A stretch of 43,128 nucleotides of DNA from an uncultured bacterium (GTDB lineage Bacteria; Cyanobacteriota; Vampirovibrionia; Gastranaerophilales; Gastranaerophilaceae), in contig CASFYV010000011.1 in the NCBI GenBank assembly GCA_949298985.1, positions 1 through 43,128 on the forward strand. Direction: 5' to 3'. The translations under genes were made by a program, and so were the position numbers. Shown one piece after another: positions 14,171 to 23,595 of this stretch (position 1 is its first letter; each line of letters opens with the position of its first letter). The notes beneath the pieces are model-generated. The model ran no database searches and was not told the DNA's origin. It was given only the letters and a program-made list of their open reading frames with translations.

Positions 14171-14994
14171 TTAATTCCAACTATAGCTTTAAAATTATTT
14201 ATAAACTCATCAAAAGAAATTTTAGTAATTTTATTCGTTCTTTTATTTATAATCTCAATAGTTCTATCACTTAAATTAACAGAATTAATAGGAACAGTAT
14301 GCCAAGAAGAAATATCCTTAATTTTTCTTAAACCGGTAACAGCAACAAAACTATAATCAGTAGATTTTAAATTACCCAATTTATTAAAAATATCAAAGAC
14401 ATCTTTCTTATTTTTCCTAAGATTAAGATTAATAGAATTTTCACCAATTGAAATCGGGTTAATTCCGGTAAACCATTTAAAAGCATTTGAAGGCTTATTA
14501 TACTCACAATTTCTGTTTACAATAGCAGGAAACATATACAGCCTAGATAAAACAGGTTTCATCAAAGGATGCTTATTAACAAATTTTGACACTGCAATAT
14601 TTATACCAAGTCCTAATTTAGAATTAGAATAATCAAAAGAAGCGAGCCCTTCCGGACTATCTGAATATTCTCTATAAATTTGAAAAAAACCGCCGTAATA
14701 ATCAAGAGGGGTTGCTTTATAAATTTCTTTCTTTTTATCATTTGCACTCAATTGAATTTTATAAGCAGGATCTATACTTGCATTTTTTTGAATTTTAAAT
14801 CTTTTTCTTAATAATTCCCTACCTTTATTAGATTTAATAAGAGCATATCTTGTTGCATCTTCAAAACAATTAGCAATTACTTGATAATCTTTTAATGAAC
14901 GCTCAAATTCTTCATCTGTAAGCGAACGCCATTTTATATTCTTCTGATGAGAATTCAAATAAGGATAAATTTTTCTTAAAATAGAAATTTTCAT
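14164..14994 (-). CDS. Putative papain/calpain-fold cysteine peptidase
   Basis: The frame opens at 15045, but the ATG at 14994 (MKISILRKIY) matches the starts of neighbouring proteins and is preferred. In the 276-residue product I see a plausible Cys-His-Asn arrangement: ANCFEDATRYAL with Cys43, SSWHTVPI with His232, and IEIINKRT with Asn250. The 18-residue His-Asn spacing and the order fit the papain/calpain clan ('NC..aal', 'HAY.V', 'l.NPWG'). This is a motif-level suggestion only; overall similarity is low. There is no signal peptide. It is read with the GNAT gene as a coupled pair. Confidence 0.4.
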   Translation of the reverse strand: MKISILRKIYPYLNSHQKNIKWRSLTDEEFERSLKDYQVIANCFEDATRYALIKSNKGRELLRKRFKIQKNASIDPAYKIQLSANDKKKEIYKATPLDYYGGFFQIYREYSDSPEGLASFDYSNSKLGLGINIAVSKFVNKHPLMKPVLSRLYMFPAIVNRNCEYNKPSNAFKWFTGINPISIGENSINLNLRKNKKDVFDIFNKLGNLKSTDYSFVAVTGLRKIKDISSWHTVPINSVNLSDRTIEIINKRTNKITKISFDEFINNFKAIVGIKW

Positions 14995-15070
14995 AACAAC
15001 AACATAAACCCTAAAAAATAATAATTTGCTATTAAAAACCAACATAATTTTAAAAATAGTTTTTTTATAG

Positions 15071-15118
15071 TATAATTTACAATTAGGGAATTACTTTCAA
15101 AACATTCATAAATTCCTA
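15071..15118 (+). promoter_or_regulatory. Promoter and leader hairpin of the symporter gene
   Basis: TATAAT at 15071-15076 is a likely -10. In the leader TAGGGAATT (15084-15092) can pair with AATTCCTA (15111-15118) with one bulged G. A short frame ATG...TGA at 15124-15150 (MKKKEKDF) has its stop overlapping the TTG start of the next gene. Confidence 0.4.
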
Positions 15119-15146
15119 GAGTTATGAAGAAAAAGGAAAAAGATTT

Positions 15147-16481
15147 TTGAAGCAATCAAGATTGACAATAGCAATTTTTATAGCGTTATTTTTAGGAATA
15201 ATTGTTGGATGGGCGTTTCCGACTTTTTCTGTTAAATTACACGTTTTAGCTGAAATATTTTTACGAATGGTAAAAATGATTATAGCTCCCTTGCTTTTTG
15301 CAACTCTTGTTGTTGGAATAGCAGGACACGGAGATGTAAAAAGTTTAGGTCGCCTTGGTATAAAAACTATTATTTATTTTGAAATTGTAACAACATTAGC
15401 TTTATTTATAGGGTTAGGATTTGCAAATTTCTTTAAGCCAGGTATTGGAATGGAAAATATTGCATCTGATCATACAGGCTTGACAAGAATTGTAGAAATG
15501 GCATCTACCACACACCACAACTCTTTTGGAGACTTACTTTTAAGTCTGTGTCCAACAAGTATTTTCCAAGCAATGGCAGAAGGTAATTTACTACAAATTG
15601 TTGTATTTTGTATATTCTTTTCAATTGCAATTTGTGCAGTTGGTAAAAAAGCTCAACCTGTTGTTGATATTCTAAATTCAGTTGCATCAATAATGTTTAA
15701 ATTTACTGAATATGTTATGTTTTTTGCTCCTGTCGGAATATTTGGAGCAATTGCATACACAGTTGGAACAAACGGAATTGAAATTTTATACAATTATGGA
15801 AAGATAATTTTATCATTGTATACAGCTCTTGCAGTTTTTGTAATTTTAGTATTATTTATTGCTTGTAAAATTGTAAGAATATCGCTTAGAGGTCTAATAA
15901 AAGCAATACAAGAACCTGCATTATTAACTTTTACCACAGCAAGTTCAGAAGCAGCTTTACCAAAAGCAATGGCTATTATGGAAAAATTTGGAGTTCCTAA
16001 ATCCATTGTAAGTTTTGTTATGCCTACTGGGTACACATTTAATTTAGACGGATCGACGCTATATCTGGCAATGGGGGTAATTTTTTCAACTCAGCTTGTG
16101 GGACATCCACTTTCATTTGAGCAACAGCTTGTAATAATGTTTGCCTTAATGTTAACCAGCAAAGGAGTTGCAGGAGTCCCAAGAGCATCTTTAATAGTAT
16201 TAGCAGGAACTCTTACAAGCTTTGGAATTCCAATTTTAGGTGTAGCAGTTCTTTTAGGAATTGACCAAATTTTAGATATGGGAAGGACTACCGTTAATTT
16301 AATTGGGAACTGTGTTGCGACAGTTGTTGTTGCTAGATGGGAAAATGCTTTTGATTACGATAAAATGGCTGAGTTTATTAAAATGAAAAATTTAAAAACT
16401 AATACACTTAGAAAAATTCAACATAACGTAAGTTACCAAAAAGATTTTTCAAAAAAAGAAGAAGAAACAATAAAAATATAA
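15147..16481 (+). CDS. Dicarboxylate/amino-acid:cation symporter (DAACS family)
   Basis: A 444-residue integral inner-membrane transporter of the GltP/DctA family, which couples uptake of glutamate, aspartate or C4-dicarboxylates to sodium or protons. Family signatures are present: TTASSEAALPKA (hairpin HP1 serine motif), TFNLDGSTLYLA (TM7) and SKGVAGVPRASLIVL (HP2). About eight membrane helices plus two re-entrant loops fit the sequence. The start is TTG at 15147 with AAGGAA upstream. The C-terminal tail after residue ~415 is charged and cytoplasmic. ileS follows 11 bases later, so the two form one transcript. Substrate choice cannot be settled. Confidence 0.92.
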   Translation: MKQSRLTIAIFIALFLGIIVGWAFPTFSVKLHVLAEIFLRMVKMIIAPLLFATLVVGIAGHGDVKSLGRLGIKTIIYFEIVTTLALFIGLGFANFFKPGIGMENIASDHTGLTRIVEMASTTHHNSFGDLLLSLCPTSIFQAMAEGNLLQIVVFCIFFSIAICAVGKKAQPVVDILNSVASIMFKFTEYVMFFAPVGIFGAIAYTVGTNGIEILYNYGKIILSLYTALAVFVILVLFIACKIVRISLRGLIKAIQEPALLTFTTASSEAALPKAMAIMEKFGVPKSIVSFVMPTGYTFNLDGSTLYLAMGVIFSTQLVGHPLSFEQQLVIMFALMLTSKGVAGVPRASLIVLAGTLTSFGIPILGVAVLLGIDQILDMGRTTVNLIGNCVATVVVARWENAFDYDKMAEFIKMKNLKTNTLRKIQHNVSYQKDFSKKEEETIKI

Positions 16482-16492
16482 AGAGGTACAAA

Positions 16493-19312
16493 ATGGAATA
16501 CAAAGAGACATTAAATTTGCCTTCAACGACATTGGAAATGAGAGCAAATGCAACAAAAAAAGAACCAGAAACTCAAAAATTTTGGGAAGAAATAAATGTA
16601 TATCAAAAGAATCTTAATCAACGAGATAAAACAAATTCTTTTATATTACATGATGGTCCGCCATATTTAAGTTCAGAAAAAATCCACGTTGGTACAGCTT
16701 TAAATAAGATCTTAAAAGATATTTTAATAAAATATAAATCAATGTCAGGATTTTATGCACCATATGTTCCTGGTTATGATGGACACGGGCTTCCTATTGA
16801 AAATGCTGTTGTAAAAAACATCAAAGGCGGTAGAGAAGCACTTACTCCGGCAGAATTAAGAGAAAAATGCAGAGAATTTGCTCATAAAAATTTAAAAGGA
16901 CAAGAATCAGAATTTAAACGCTTAGGTGTTTGGGGAGATTGGGAGCATCCTTACTTAACTATTAATCCTGAATTTGAAGCTGAACAAGTTAGGGTTTTTG
17001 GTGAAATGTATAAAAAAGGCTACATCGAAAAAGGACTTAAGCCTGTCTATTGGTGTGCTTCTTGTGAGACTGCTCTTGCAGAAGCAGAAGTAGAATATGC
17101 TGATCATACATCAACTTCTATTTATGTAAGATTCAAATTCGATGATGATGGGGTAAATAAAATAAGTAAACTTGTAGATCTTCCAAGTAAAAATGTTTAT
17201 GCAGTTATTTGGACAACAACTCCTTGGACTATTCCATCAAATATGGCAATCAGTATGCATCCAAGATTTGAGTACACATTCTTTGAGTACAATAATGATA
17301 TTTACGTTGTAGCTCAAAGTCTTTTAGCTTCATTCTTAGAGGGTGTTGCTTGGGAAGAAAAAGATATCAATGTAATTGGATCTTGCAAAGGCGAAGATTT
17401 AGAATTATTGAATACAAAACATCCTTTATATGATAGAAAATCTCCTATCATTTTAGGCGAACACGTAACATTAGATGCCGGAACTGGATCTGTACATACA
17501 GCTCCCGGACACGGTCTTGAGGACTATGAAGTAGGGGGTAAATATAACATAGAAGTTTTTTCTCCTCTTGATAGTAAAGGGATTTGGACAGAAATTGTTG
17601 GAGATAAAGACTTAGAAGGCATTCCATATTATAAAGGAAACAAAATTGTTATTGAAAAATTAGAAAACTGTGGTGCATTACTTGCAAAAGCTGATATAAA
17701 TCACAGTTATCCACATTGTTGGAGATGTAAAAATCCTGTGATTTACAGAGCAACACCTCAATGGTTTGTAAAAGTAGATAAATTCCGCAGCACAACACTA
17801 GATGCAATCAAAAACGTAAAATGGATACCTGCAAGCGGAGAAAACAGAATTTCAAACATGGTCGAAAGCCGTGCTGATTGGTGTATTTCTCGTCAAAGAG
17901 CTTGGGGGGTTCCAATTCCTGTATTCTATTGCGAAGAATGTGGCGAACCAATTGTTACAGATGAAACTATCGAAAATATCGCTAAAATTTTTGAAAAAGA
18001 AAGCTCTGATGCGTGGGTTAAATATTCAGCAAAAGAACTTCTTCCACAAGGTTTTAAATGTCCTAAATGTGGAAAAGAACACTGCTTTAAAAAAGAAACA
18101 GATATTATGGATGTTTGGTTTGATTCCGGTGTTACTTGGAGAGCCGTTGTTGAAAAACGCTTTGAAGAATTAGGACATATTCCTGTTGATATGTATTTAG
18201 AAGGTTCTGACCAACATAGAGGCTGGTTCCAATCGTCACTTCTAACAGCTATCGCAACAGAAGGAAAAGCTCCTTATAAATCAGTACTTACTCACGGATT
18301 TGTATTTGGAGAAGACGGCAGAAAAATGTCTAAATCTTTAGGTAATTATATCAGACCTGATGATATTATTAAAAACTATGGTGCTGATATTCTAAGACTT
18401 TGGGCAGCTTCTGTTGATTATAGAAACGATACAAAAATCGGCGATAATATTATTAAACAACTTGCTGAAATTTTCAAAAAAACAAGAAATACTGCAAGAT
18501 TCTTATTAGGTAATATTCACGACTTTAATCCGGAAAAAGATTATGTTCAGTACGAAGACTTAAAACCTATCGATAAGTTTGCTCTACATAAGCTTAATAA
18601 AGTTGTAGAAGAAGTAACTGTAGCATTTGAAAATTATGAATTCTACAAATATTTCCAATGCTTACAAAACTTCGCAGCGGTAGATTTAAGTTCTTTCTAC
18701 TTAGATATCGTAAAAGACAGATTGTATACAGCAGGCAAAAAATCTTTATCAAGAAGAGCTTGTCAGACTGTTTTATATGAAACATTACAAGTTTTAGTAA
18801 GAATTCTAACTCCTGTAATGCCTCACCAAGCAGAAGATATTTGGAGAAATACTCCAGAAGATAAACGTGGAGGTTTAGAAAGTATTCTTCTCGCTGATTG
18901 GGTTAAGGTAAATGAAAAATGGAATAATCCACAACTCGAAGAAGATTTTACAAAAATTCTAAAAACAAGAGAAGTCGTAACCAGAGCAATTGAGCCTTTA
19001 AGAGCAGACAAAAAAGTCGGCAGCTCTTTAGAAGTAGGAGTTTACGTAAAATCAGAAGATAGTGCGGTATTAAAAGCAAACGAAAATGACTTAGCGGATA
19101 TATTTATCACTTCTCAAGCGTATATTACTGATAGTGCTCCATCAGAAGTTTTAAACGAATACACTGAAAATGGAATTACTGTTTGGGTAGTAAAAGCTGA
19201 AGGTGAAAAATGTGAACGCTGCTGGAAATACAGAAAACTCGGAGAACATTCTGGATATGAAACTATTTGTTCTGATTGTTATGAAGCTGTAACTGAAACT
19301 ATTAAAGTATAA
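16493..19312 (+). CDS. ileS: Isoleucyl-tRNA synthetase
   Basis: A 939-residue class I synthetase that charges tRNA-Ile. The HIGH-type motif is HVGT near residue 64, the KMSKS motif is at about 610 (GRKMSKSLGNYI), and the editing (CP1) domain lies between with a typical TTTPWTIPSNMA segment near 240. DWCISRQRAWGVPIPV and the C-terminal zinc module CERCWK...CSDCYE near 905-930 are those of bacterial IleRS. An AGAGG ribosome binding site precedes the ATG. No T-box leader is seen; the gene rides on the symporter transcript. A terminator follows at 19348-19376. Confidence 0.98.
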   Translation: MEYKETLNLPSTTLEMRANATKKEPETQKFWEEINVYQKNLNQRDKTNSFILHDGPPYLSSEKIHVGTALNKILKDILIKYKSMSGFYAPYVPGYDGHGLPIENAVVKNIKGGREALTPAELREKCREFAHKNLKGQESEFKRLGVWGDWEHPYLTINPEFEAEQVRVFGEMYKKGYIEKGLKPVYWCASCETALAEAEVEYADHTSTSIYVRFKFDDDGVNKISKLVDLPSKNVYAVIWTTTPWTIPSNMAISMHPRFEYTFFEYNNDIYVVAQSLLASFLEGVAWEEKDINVIGSCKGEDLELLNTKHPLYDRKSPIILGEHVTLDAGTGSVHTAPGHGLEDYEVGGKYNIEVFSPLDSKGIWTEIVGDKDLEGIPYYKGNKIVIEKLENCGALLAKADINHSYPHCWRCKNPVIYRATPQWFVKVDKFRSTTLDAIKNVKWIPASGENRISNMVESRADWCISRQRAWGVPIPVFYCEECGEPIVTDETIENIAKIFEKESSDAWVKYSAKELLPQGFKCPKCGKEHCFKKETDIMDVWFDSGVTWRAVVEKRFEELGHIPVDMYLEGSDQHRGWFQSSLLTAIATEGKAPYKSVLTHGFVFGEDGRKMSKSLGNYIRPDDIIKNYGADILRLWAASVDYRNDTKIGDNIIKQLAEIFKKTRNTARFLLGNIHDFNPEKDYVQYEDLKPIDKFALHKLNKVVEEVTVAFENYEFYKYFQCLQNFAAVDLSSFYLDIVKDRLYTAGKKSLSRRACQTVLYETLQVLVRILTPVMPHQAEDIWRNTPEDKRGGLESILLADWVKVNEKWNNPQLEEDFTKILKTREVVTRAIEPLRADKKVGSSLEVGVYVKSEDSAVLKANENDLADIFITSQAYITDSAPSEVLNEYTENGITVWVVKAEGEKCERCWKYRKLGEHSGYETICSDCYEAVTETIKV

Positions 19313-19347
19313 ATTTATATATTTTAAAGTATAATGAGAGCTTGTTA

Positions 19348-19376
19348 AGACGGAATTAAAATCCGTCTTTTTTTTA
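19348..19376 (+). terminator. Terminator after ileS
   Basis: AGACGGA (19349-19355) pairs with TCCGTCT (19362-19368), followed by a run of Ts. Confidence 0.9.
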
Positions 19377-19397
19377 TTTGATATCAAAGGTAAATTG

Positions 19398-21515
19398 ATG
19401 TATTATAAGCATATGACAAAAGAAGTGATAGCTTATTTACATTCCCACTGGGATAGAGAATGGTATAGAGAATTTGAAATTTTTAGAATGCGTTTATTGA
19501 GAGTTTTTGATAACGTATTAGATTTATTACAAAAAAATAAAATTCCTTGTTTCTATTTTGATGGTCAAACCGCTGCTTTAGAAGATTATTTAGAATTAAG
19601 ACCAGAAAATAAAGATTTAATAATATCTCTTATCAAAAGAAAAAAACTTTTTATAGGACCTTTTTATTGTTTAATAGATGAGTTTTTAACTGATGAAACT
19701 TGTTTTAAAAAAAATTTAGAAATCGGACTTAAATATTCTCAAGAGTTAGGTTGTGAGGATTTTATCGGCTATTTGCCCGATACATTTGGTCATAGCCAAA
19801 ATGTTGTTGATATTCTTAGAGACTTCGGTATTGATAAAGCTGTTGTTTGGAGAGGATGCGGAGATTTTCCTAGCGAATTCTCTTGGTGTGGTATGGATAC
19901 CGTGCAACTTGTTAGAGGATATTTTAATGATACTTTTTCCTTAGACTTACCTATTGAGAAAAAAGCTGAGATGCTCAAACAAAACTTGGATTTAATTGCA
20001 GAAAAATCTAAAGATACCATTCTTTTACCAATAGGAGCAGATCATTTAGGAATTCCAATTGATATTAAAGAACAAATTGAAAGCATAAATGAGATTTTAA
20101 AAGAAGAATATCATATAAAATTAAGCTCACCTTTTGAATACTTAAAAAAAGTTGAAAACAATTTTAAAGAATTTCGTTGGAATAACGAATTAAGAGATAA
20201 TTCTAAAACATTTGTACTACAAGGATGTTATTCCTCAAGATTGGATTTAAAAAGAGAAAATATTGAATGTACATATTTATTAGATTTAGCAAATCGTTTT
20301 ATTAAAATAGAAAAAGAATATAAATATAGCACACTTATAGAATATGCTTACAAATTACTGTTAAAAAACCAGGCCCACGACAGTATTTGCGGATGTTCTA
20401 CAGATGATGTTCACGAAGAAAATTTAATAAGATATAAAAAAATTAAACAAATTGCTAATACTATAATTGATGAATTAAAATTTAAAAATAATTTTCAAGA
20501 AAAGAAAATAATAAATTTATCAAATAATGTTTTTTCAGGCATATTAGAATATGAAACAACTCAAAATTTAGAAAGTTCTAAAAAAATTTCATATAAAAAA
20601 GGATTTGATAAATATCTTTTAACGGATACAAATAAAATACCTGTAACAGAAGATTACACTCATATATATAAATATTTAACAGAGATTAAGAATCTTAAAA
20701 TCAATGAAATTGAATACCTATTACCAATTGTTTCTCAATCAGATCTAGAAATTTCAGAAAATTATATAAGAAATAAACATATAAATTTAGAAATCCTAGA
20801 TGAAAAAATTTTCATCAATAAAATACCATTTTCTATCATAGACTTTATAGATTTAGGTGATAGCTATAATAATGGTCCTAAAGCAGATGATAATGGAACT
20901 TTATTTAAAATTACAAAAACAAAAGTTATATTAAATACACCACTTAGAGTTTCTTTAAAAATAAACTTTGAAAATAATTGGGATATAATACCTTTAACTA
21001 TAAGTCTTGATAATAATTCAAATTATTTAAAATTTGAATTCAATTGGAATAATTCACAAAAGAACCATCTTTTAGAAATAAAATTTGAACTTCCAAGTCC
21101 TATAAAAGAAGTTTTTTCAGAAGATATGAATACATTAATCAAAAGAAATTTTGATCCAAATTACGATATAAGAAAAAATTTACCTGATAAAAAAGGTTTG
21201 GAAGCAAAAACAAATACTGCACCTATGCAAAGAGGTTTATTAATTGACGAAAAAGAAAATAATATTGGAATAATAACAAAAGGTTTAACCCAATATGAAA
21301 TCTTCCAAAATAATCTATACATTCCGATACTAAGAGCAACCGGAGTGATTTCTAACCCGCAAAACCCTGCTCGTTCGACCCCGGCAGGTCCTCCATTAGA
21401 AGTTAAATCTTTACAAATGATTGGAGAAAATCGTGCTGAATTTTACGTATTTTTCGGAAATGAAAATGATTTCAATAAAGTATTAAATCAAGTTTATAAT
21501 TATATTATTATTTAA
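19398..21515 (+). CDS. GH38 alpha-mannosidase
   Basis: A 705-residue cytoplasmic glycoside hydrolase of family 38, releasing mannose from alpha-mannosides such as trimmed N-glycan oligosaccharides. Zinc ligands are visible: HSHWD at 15-19, the nucleophile Asp in YLPDTFGHSQ near 125, and the His in NQAHDSICGCSTDDVHEE near 330. The ATG at 19398 is chosen over the upstream TTG because AAAGG sits seven bases before it. The protein is shorter than most GH38 enzymes (around 850-1000), and the C-terminal beta domain looks reduced. The agmatinase gene begins 13 bases later. Confidence 0.92.
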   Translation: MYYKHMTKEVIAYLHSHWDREWYREFEIFRMRLLRVFDNVLDLLQKNKIPCFYFDGQTAALEDYLELRPENKDLIISLIKRKKLFIGPFYCLIDEFLTDETCFKKNLEIGLKYSQELGCEDFIGYLPDTFGHSQNVVDILRDFGIDKAVVWRGCGDFPSEFSWCGMDTVQLVRGYFNDTFSLDLPIEKKAEMLKQNLDLIAEKSKDTILLPIGADHLGIPIDIKEQIESINEILKEEYHIKLSSPFEYLKKVENNFKEFRWNNELRDNSKTFVLQGCYSSRLDLKRENIECTYLLDLANRFIKIEKEYKYSTLIEYAYKLLLKNQAHDSICGCSTDDVHEENLIRYKKIKQIANTIIDELKFKNNFQEKKIINLSNNVFSGILEYETTQNLESSKKISYKKGFDKYLLTDTNKIPVTEDYTHIYKYLTEIKNLKINEIEYLLPIVSQSDLEISENYIRNKHINLEILDEKIFINKIPFSIIDFIDLGDSYNNGPKADDNGTLFKITKTKVILNTPLRVSLKINFENNWDIIPLTISLDNNSNYLKFEFNWNNSQKNHLLEIKFELPSPIKEVFSEDMNTLIKRNFDPNYDIRKNLPDKKGLEAKTNTAPMQRGLLIDEKENNIGIITKGLTQYEIFQNNLYIPILRATGVISNPQNPARSTPAGPPLEVKSLQMIGENRAEFYVFFGNENDFNKVLNQVYNYIII

Positions 21516-21528
21516 TAAGGGGAAAATT

Positions 21529-22368
21529 ATGCTAACAGGACCATTTTTAGATCGCAACTGGATGGGCGAAAATAAAGATTACGCAAGTTCAAATATCATT
21601 ATGTTAGGAATGCCTTTTGATGGGACTGTTTCATACCGTCCTGGATCAAGATTTGCTCCAGAACAAATTCGTCTTGCAAGCTGGGGGTTAGAAGAATATT
21701 CTCCTTATTTTGATAAACACTTAGAAGATTGCAATTTCCACGATGCCGGAGATTTAGAATTCCCCCTTGGAAATACAAAAGCGTCTTTAGATCTTATACA
21801 AAAAAATGTTGAAGAAATATACAAAGATGGTAAACGTGTTTTTGGAATCGGTGGAGAACATTTAGTAACACTACCGGAAATTAAAGCTATCTCAAAATAT
21901 ATTGATAATCTTGCGATCGTTCATTTCGATGCTCATACCGATTTAAGAGAAGAATATATGGGGGAAGCTCTTTCGCATTCAGCTGTAATTCAACATTCAG
22001 GGAAAATTGTGGGATTTGAAAACGTTAAACAAATTGGTATTCGCTCCGGCATGAAAGAAGAATTTGAACTAATGAAAAAATATAATACATTGATTCATAA
22101 TTACTCTGAACTTGATTCTCTAAAAAATAAAAATATATTTATAACCGTTGATTTAGATGTATTAGATACCTCGATCATGCCTGGAACAGGAACTCCGGAA
22201 GTTGGAGGCTTAACATTTAATGAACTTATTGGTTGGTTTAAATACTTATCAGATTTTAATATCATAGGAGCCGATGTTGTTGAATTAGCTCCTGATTATG
22301 ATTCAAGCGGTGCTTCCACAGCAGTTGCTACAAAAGTTATCAGAGAACTTTTAATAACTATGGCTTAA
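21529..22368 (+). CDS. speB: Agmatinase (ureohydrolase family)
   Basis: A 279-residue binuclear manganese enzyme that hydrolyses agmatine to putrescine and urea. All metal-binding motifs are visible: GIGGEHLVTLPE, IVHFDAHTDLREEY, LSHSAVIQ and FITVDLDVLDTSIMPGTGTPE. The N-terminal SYRPGSRFAPEQIR segment is typical of agmatinases and differs from arginases. The ribosome binding site is AAGGGGAAAA. It is probably co-transcribed with the mannosidase. The last 4 bases overlap the convergent secreted-protein gene. A polyamine role is likely, though guanidinobutyrase activity is not excluded. Confidence 0.9.
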   Translation: MLTGPFLDRNWMGENKDYASSNIIMLGMPFDGTVSYRPGSRFAPEQIRLASWGLEEYSPYFDKHLEDCNFHDAGDLEFPLGNTKASLDLIQKNVEEIYKDGKRVFGIGGEHLVTLPEIKAISKYIDNLAIVHFDAHTDLREEYMGEALSHSAVIQHSGKIVGFENVKQIGIRSGMKEEFELMKKYNTLIHNYSELDSLKNKNIFITVDLDVLDTSIMPGTGTPEVGGLTFNELIGWFKYLSDFNIIGADVVELAPDYDSSGASTAVATKVIRELLITMA

Positions 22369-23477
22369 TTATAATCCCTTAATGATGGACGAGAATTATC
22401 AACTTCGCTATATAAATTATTCTTTTTACTTCTTTGAATATTTATAGGCTCATATGTTGTTTCAATGTCACTTTCTTTTCTATCAATAGTTTTTTTATAA
22501 TTTATATTCTGAATATCATTTTCATTCATAGGCTTAGAAACACTTGATTCTTGAACTTTTTCAATAACAGGCTCAGCTTTTACATCCAATTGTTTTTGCA
22601 AAGCTTTTTCTTCTGCTTTTTGTTTTCTTTCTTCTTTTATTTGATTATACTTATCTTTCGCATCATTAATCTTGGCATCAACTCTCGTCTTAGCTGCATT
22701 ATAATTTTTTTGACCTTCTTTATGCCATCTTCTGTATTTTTTCGTAAACACATTATCAAAATTGCCCATATCATAATAAATTTTATTCTGTTCCCTTTCA
22801 TATTCTTCAGGTAAAAGAATGCTCTTTTGAACACTTTGAGCAATTTCAGGACAAATCATTCTTGAATAATCCCTAATCTTTTGTAGCTGTTCAGTTTGCG
22901 GAGAAGGTCCTCTTGTTATTATTCTATTTTCTACAACACTTATAGTTTTATAAAAAGTATTTGACCATAAAACAACATTTGTGTAAGTATCAACTAAAAC
23001 AGCATAAGTTGAGATTTTATAAGCCGGATCAACAACTGTTGCTCCAGGAATATTTAAAAAATCCCAAACAGTTCGTCTTAAAATATAATTTTCAGAATCT
23101 ATTGCAGAAGTTATTAATAATACATATCTTGAATTCGACTTATTCGCAACTTTTCTTAACTGTGGATAATCAATATTATAACTTGTTCTAAATCTATTTG
23201 TAAGATTTCTTGCAGGAATCATACAAGAAGCATCACTTTTTAAAATTTTTCTTTGATCACTAACTGTTGGAGATTTTATATATGTAGTACCATTTAAAAT
23301 ATTTACAACTTCATTTGCAAAAAATTCTGAAGCCGCATTATAAATATAAGAATCTATTGCTACATTTTCAGTAACAATATTATCAGGAATAACTAAAACC
23401 TTATAAGGCTCAGCTTTTACAAGCGGAGCTACAAAAAAGACTATCCCAACTACCAATATTTTTAATAAATCTCTCAC
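22365..23477 (-). CDS. Exported protein, possible CsgG/LpoB-type periplasmic fold
   Basis: A 370-residue protein starting GTG (23477) with a signal peptide ending near PLVKA. Residues ~25-200 alternate strands and helices (YKVLVIPDNI, SRYVLLITSAID, YAVLVDTYTNVVLWSNTF) in the manner of CsgG/TolB-N/LpoB domains, but identity is not certain. From residue ~230 it is a charged coiled coil and then a low-complexity tail rich in Lys, Glu, Asn and Ser. The promoter is striking: TTGTTG, 17 bases and TATAAT end only six bases before the GTG, with no ribosome binding site, so the mRNA is probably leaderless. It is divergent from the AsmA/TamB-like gene. Confidence 0.55.
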   Translation of the reverse strand: MRDLLKILVVGIVFFVAPLVKAEPYKVLVIPDNIVTENVAIDSYIYNAASEFFANEVVNILNGTTYIKSPTVSDQRKILKSDASCMIPARNLTNRFRTSYNIDYPQLRKVANKSNSRYVLLITSAIDSENYILRRTVWDFLNIPGATVVDPAYKISTYAVLVDTYTNVVLWSNTFYKTISVVENRIITRGPSPQTEQLQKIRDYSRMICPEIAQSVQKSILLPEEYEREQNKIYYDMGNFDNVFTKKYRRWHKEGQKNYNAAKTRVDAKINDAKDKYNQIKEERKQKAEEKALQKQLDVKAEPVIEKVQESSVSKPMNENDIQNINYKKTIDRKESDIETTYEPINIQRSKKNNLYSEVDNSRPSLRDYN

Positions 23478-23483
23478 AAAAAA

Positions 23484-23512
23484 ATTATAACATAACTTTA
23501 TCTAAACAACAA
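23484..23512 (-). promoter_or_regulatory. Promoter of the secreted-protein gene, leaderless arrangement
   Basis: On the minus strand TTGTTG (23507-23512), a 17-base spacer and an extended -10, TGTTATAAT, with TATAAT at 23484-23489. The GTG start at 23477 is six bases beyond. Confidence 0.65.
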
Positions 23513-23595
23513 AACTTTAAATAAAGCTATTGGACTATTTTTTTCTAATCTACTTGTTAGTTAACACTTTTACTGATATCATATAAATAATTAAA

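Noticed and set aside
9755..14994. Known anti-phage defence system
   Set aside because: An AAA+ ATPase with nearby enzymes suggests this, but none of the recognised nuclease, reverse transcriptase or TIR-type partners is present, and rubrerythrin separates the genes.
16482..16492. T-box riboswitch for ileS
   Set aside because: Only 11 bases separate ileS from the symporter gene, too short for a T-box; the symporter leader has no specifier-loop or T-box sequence that I can see.
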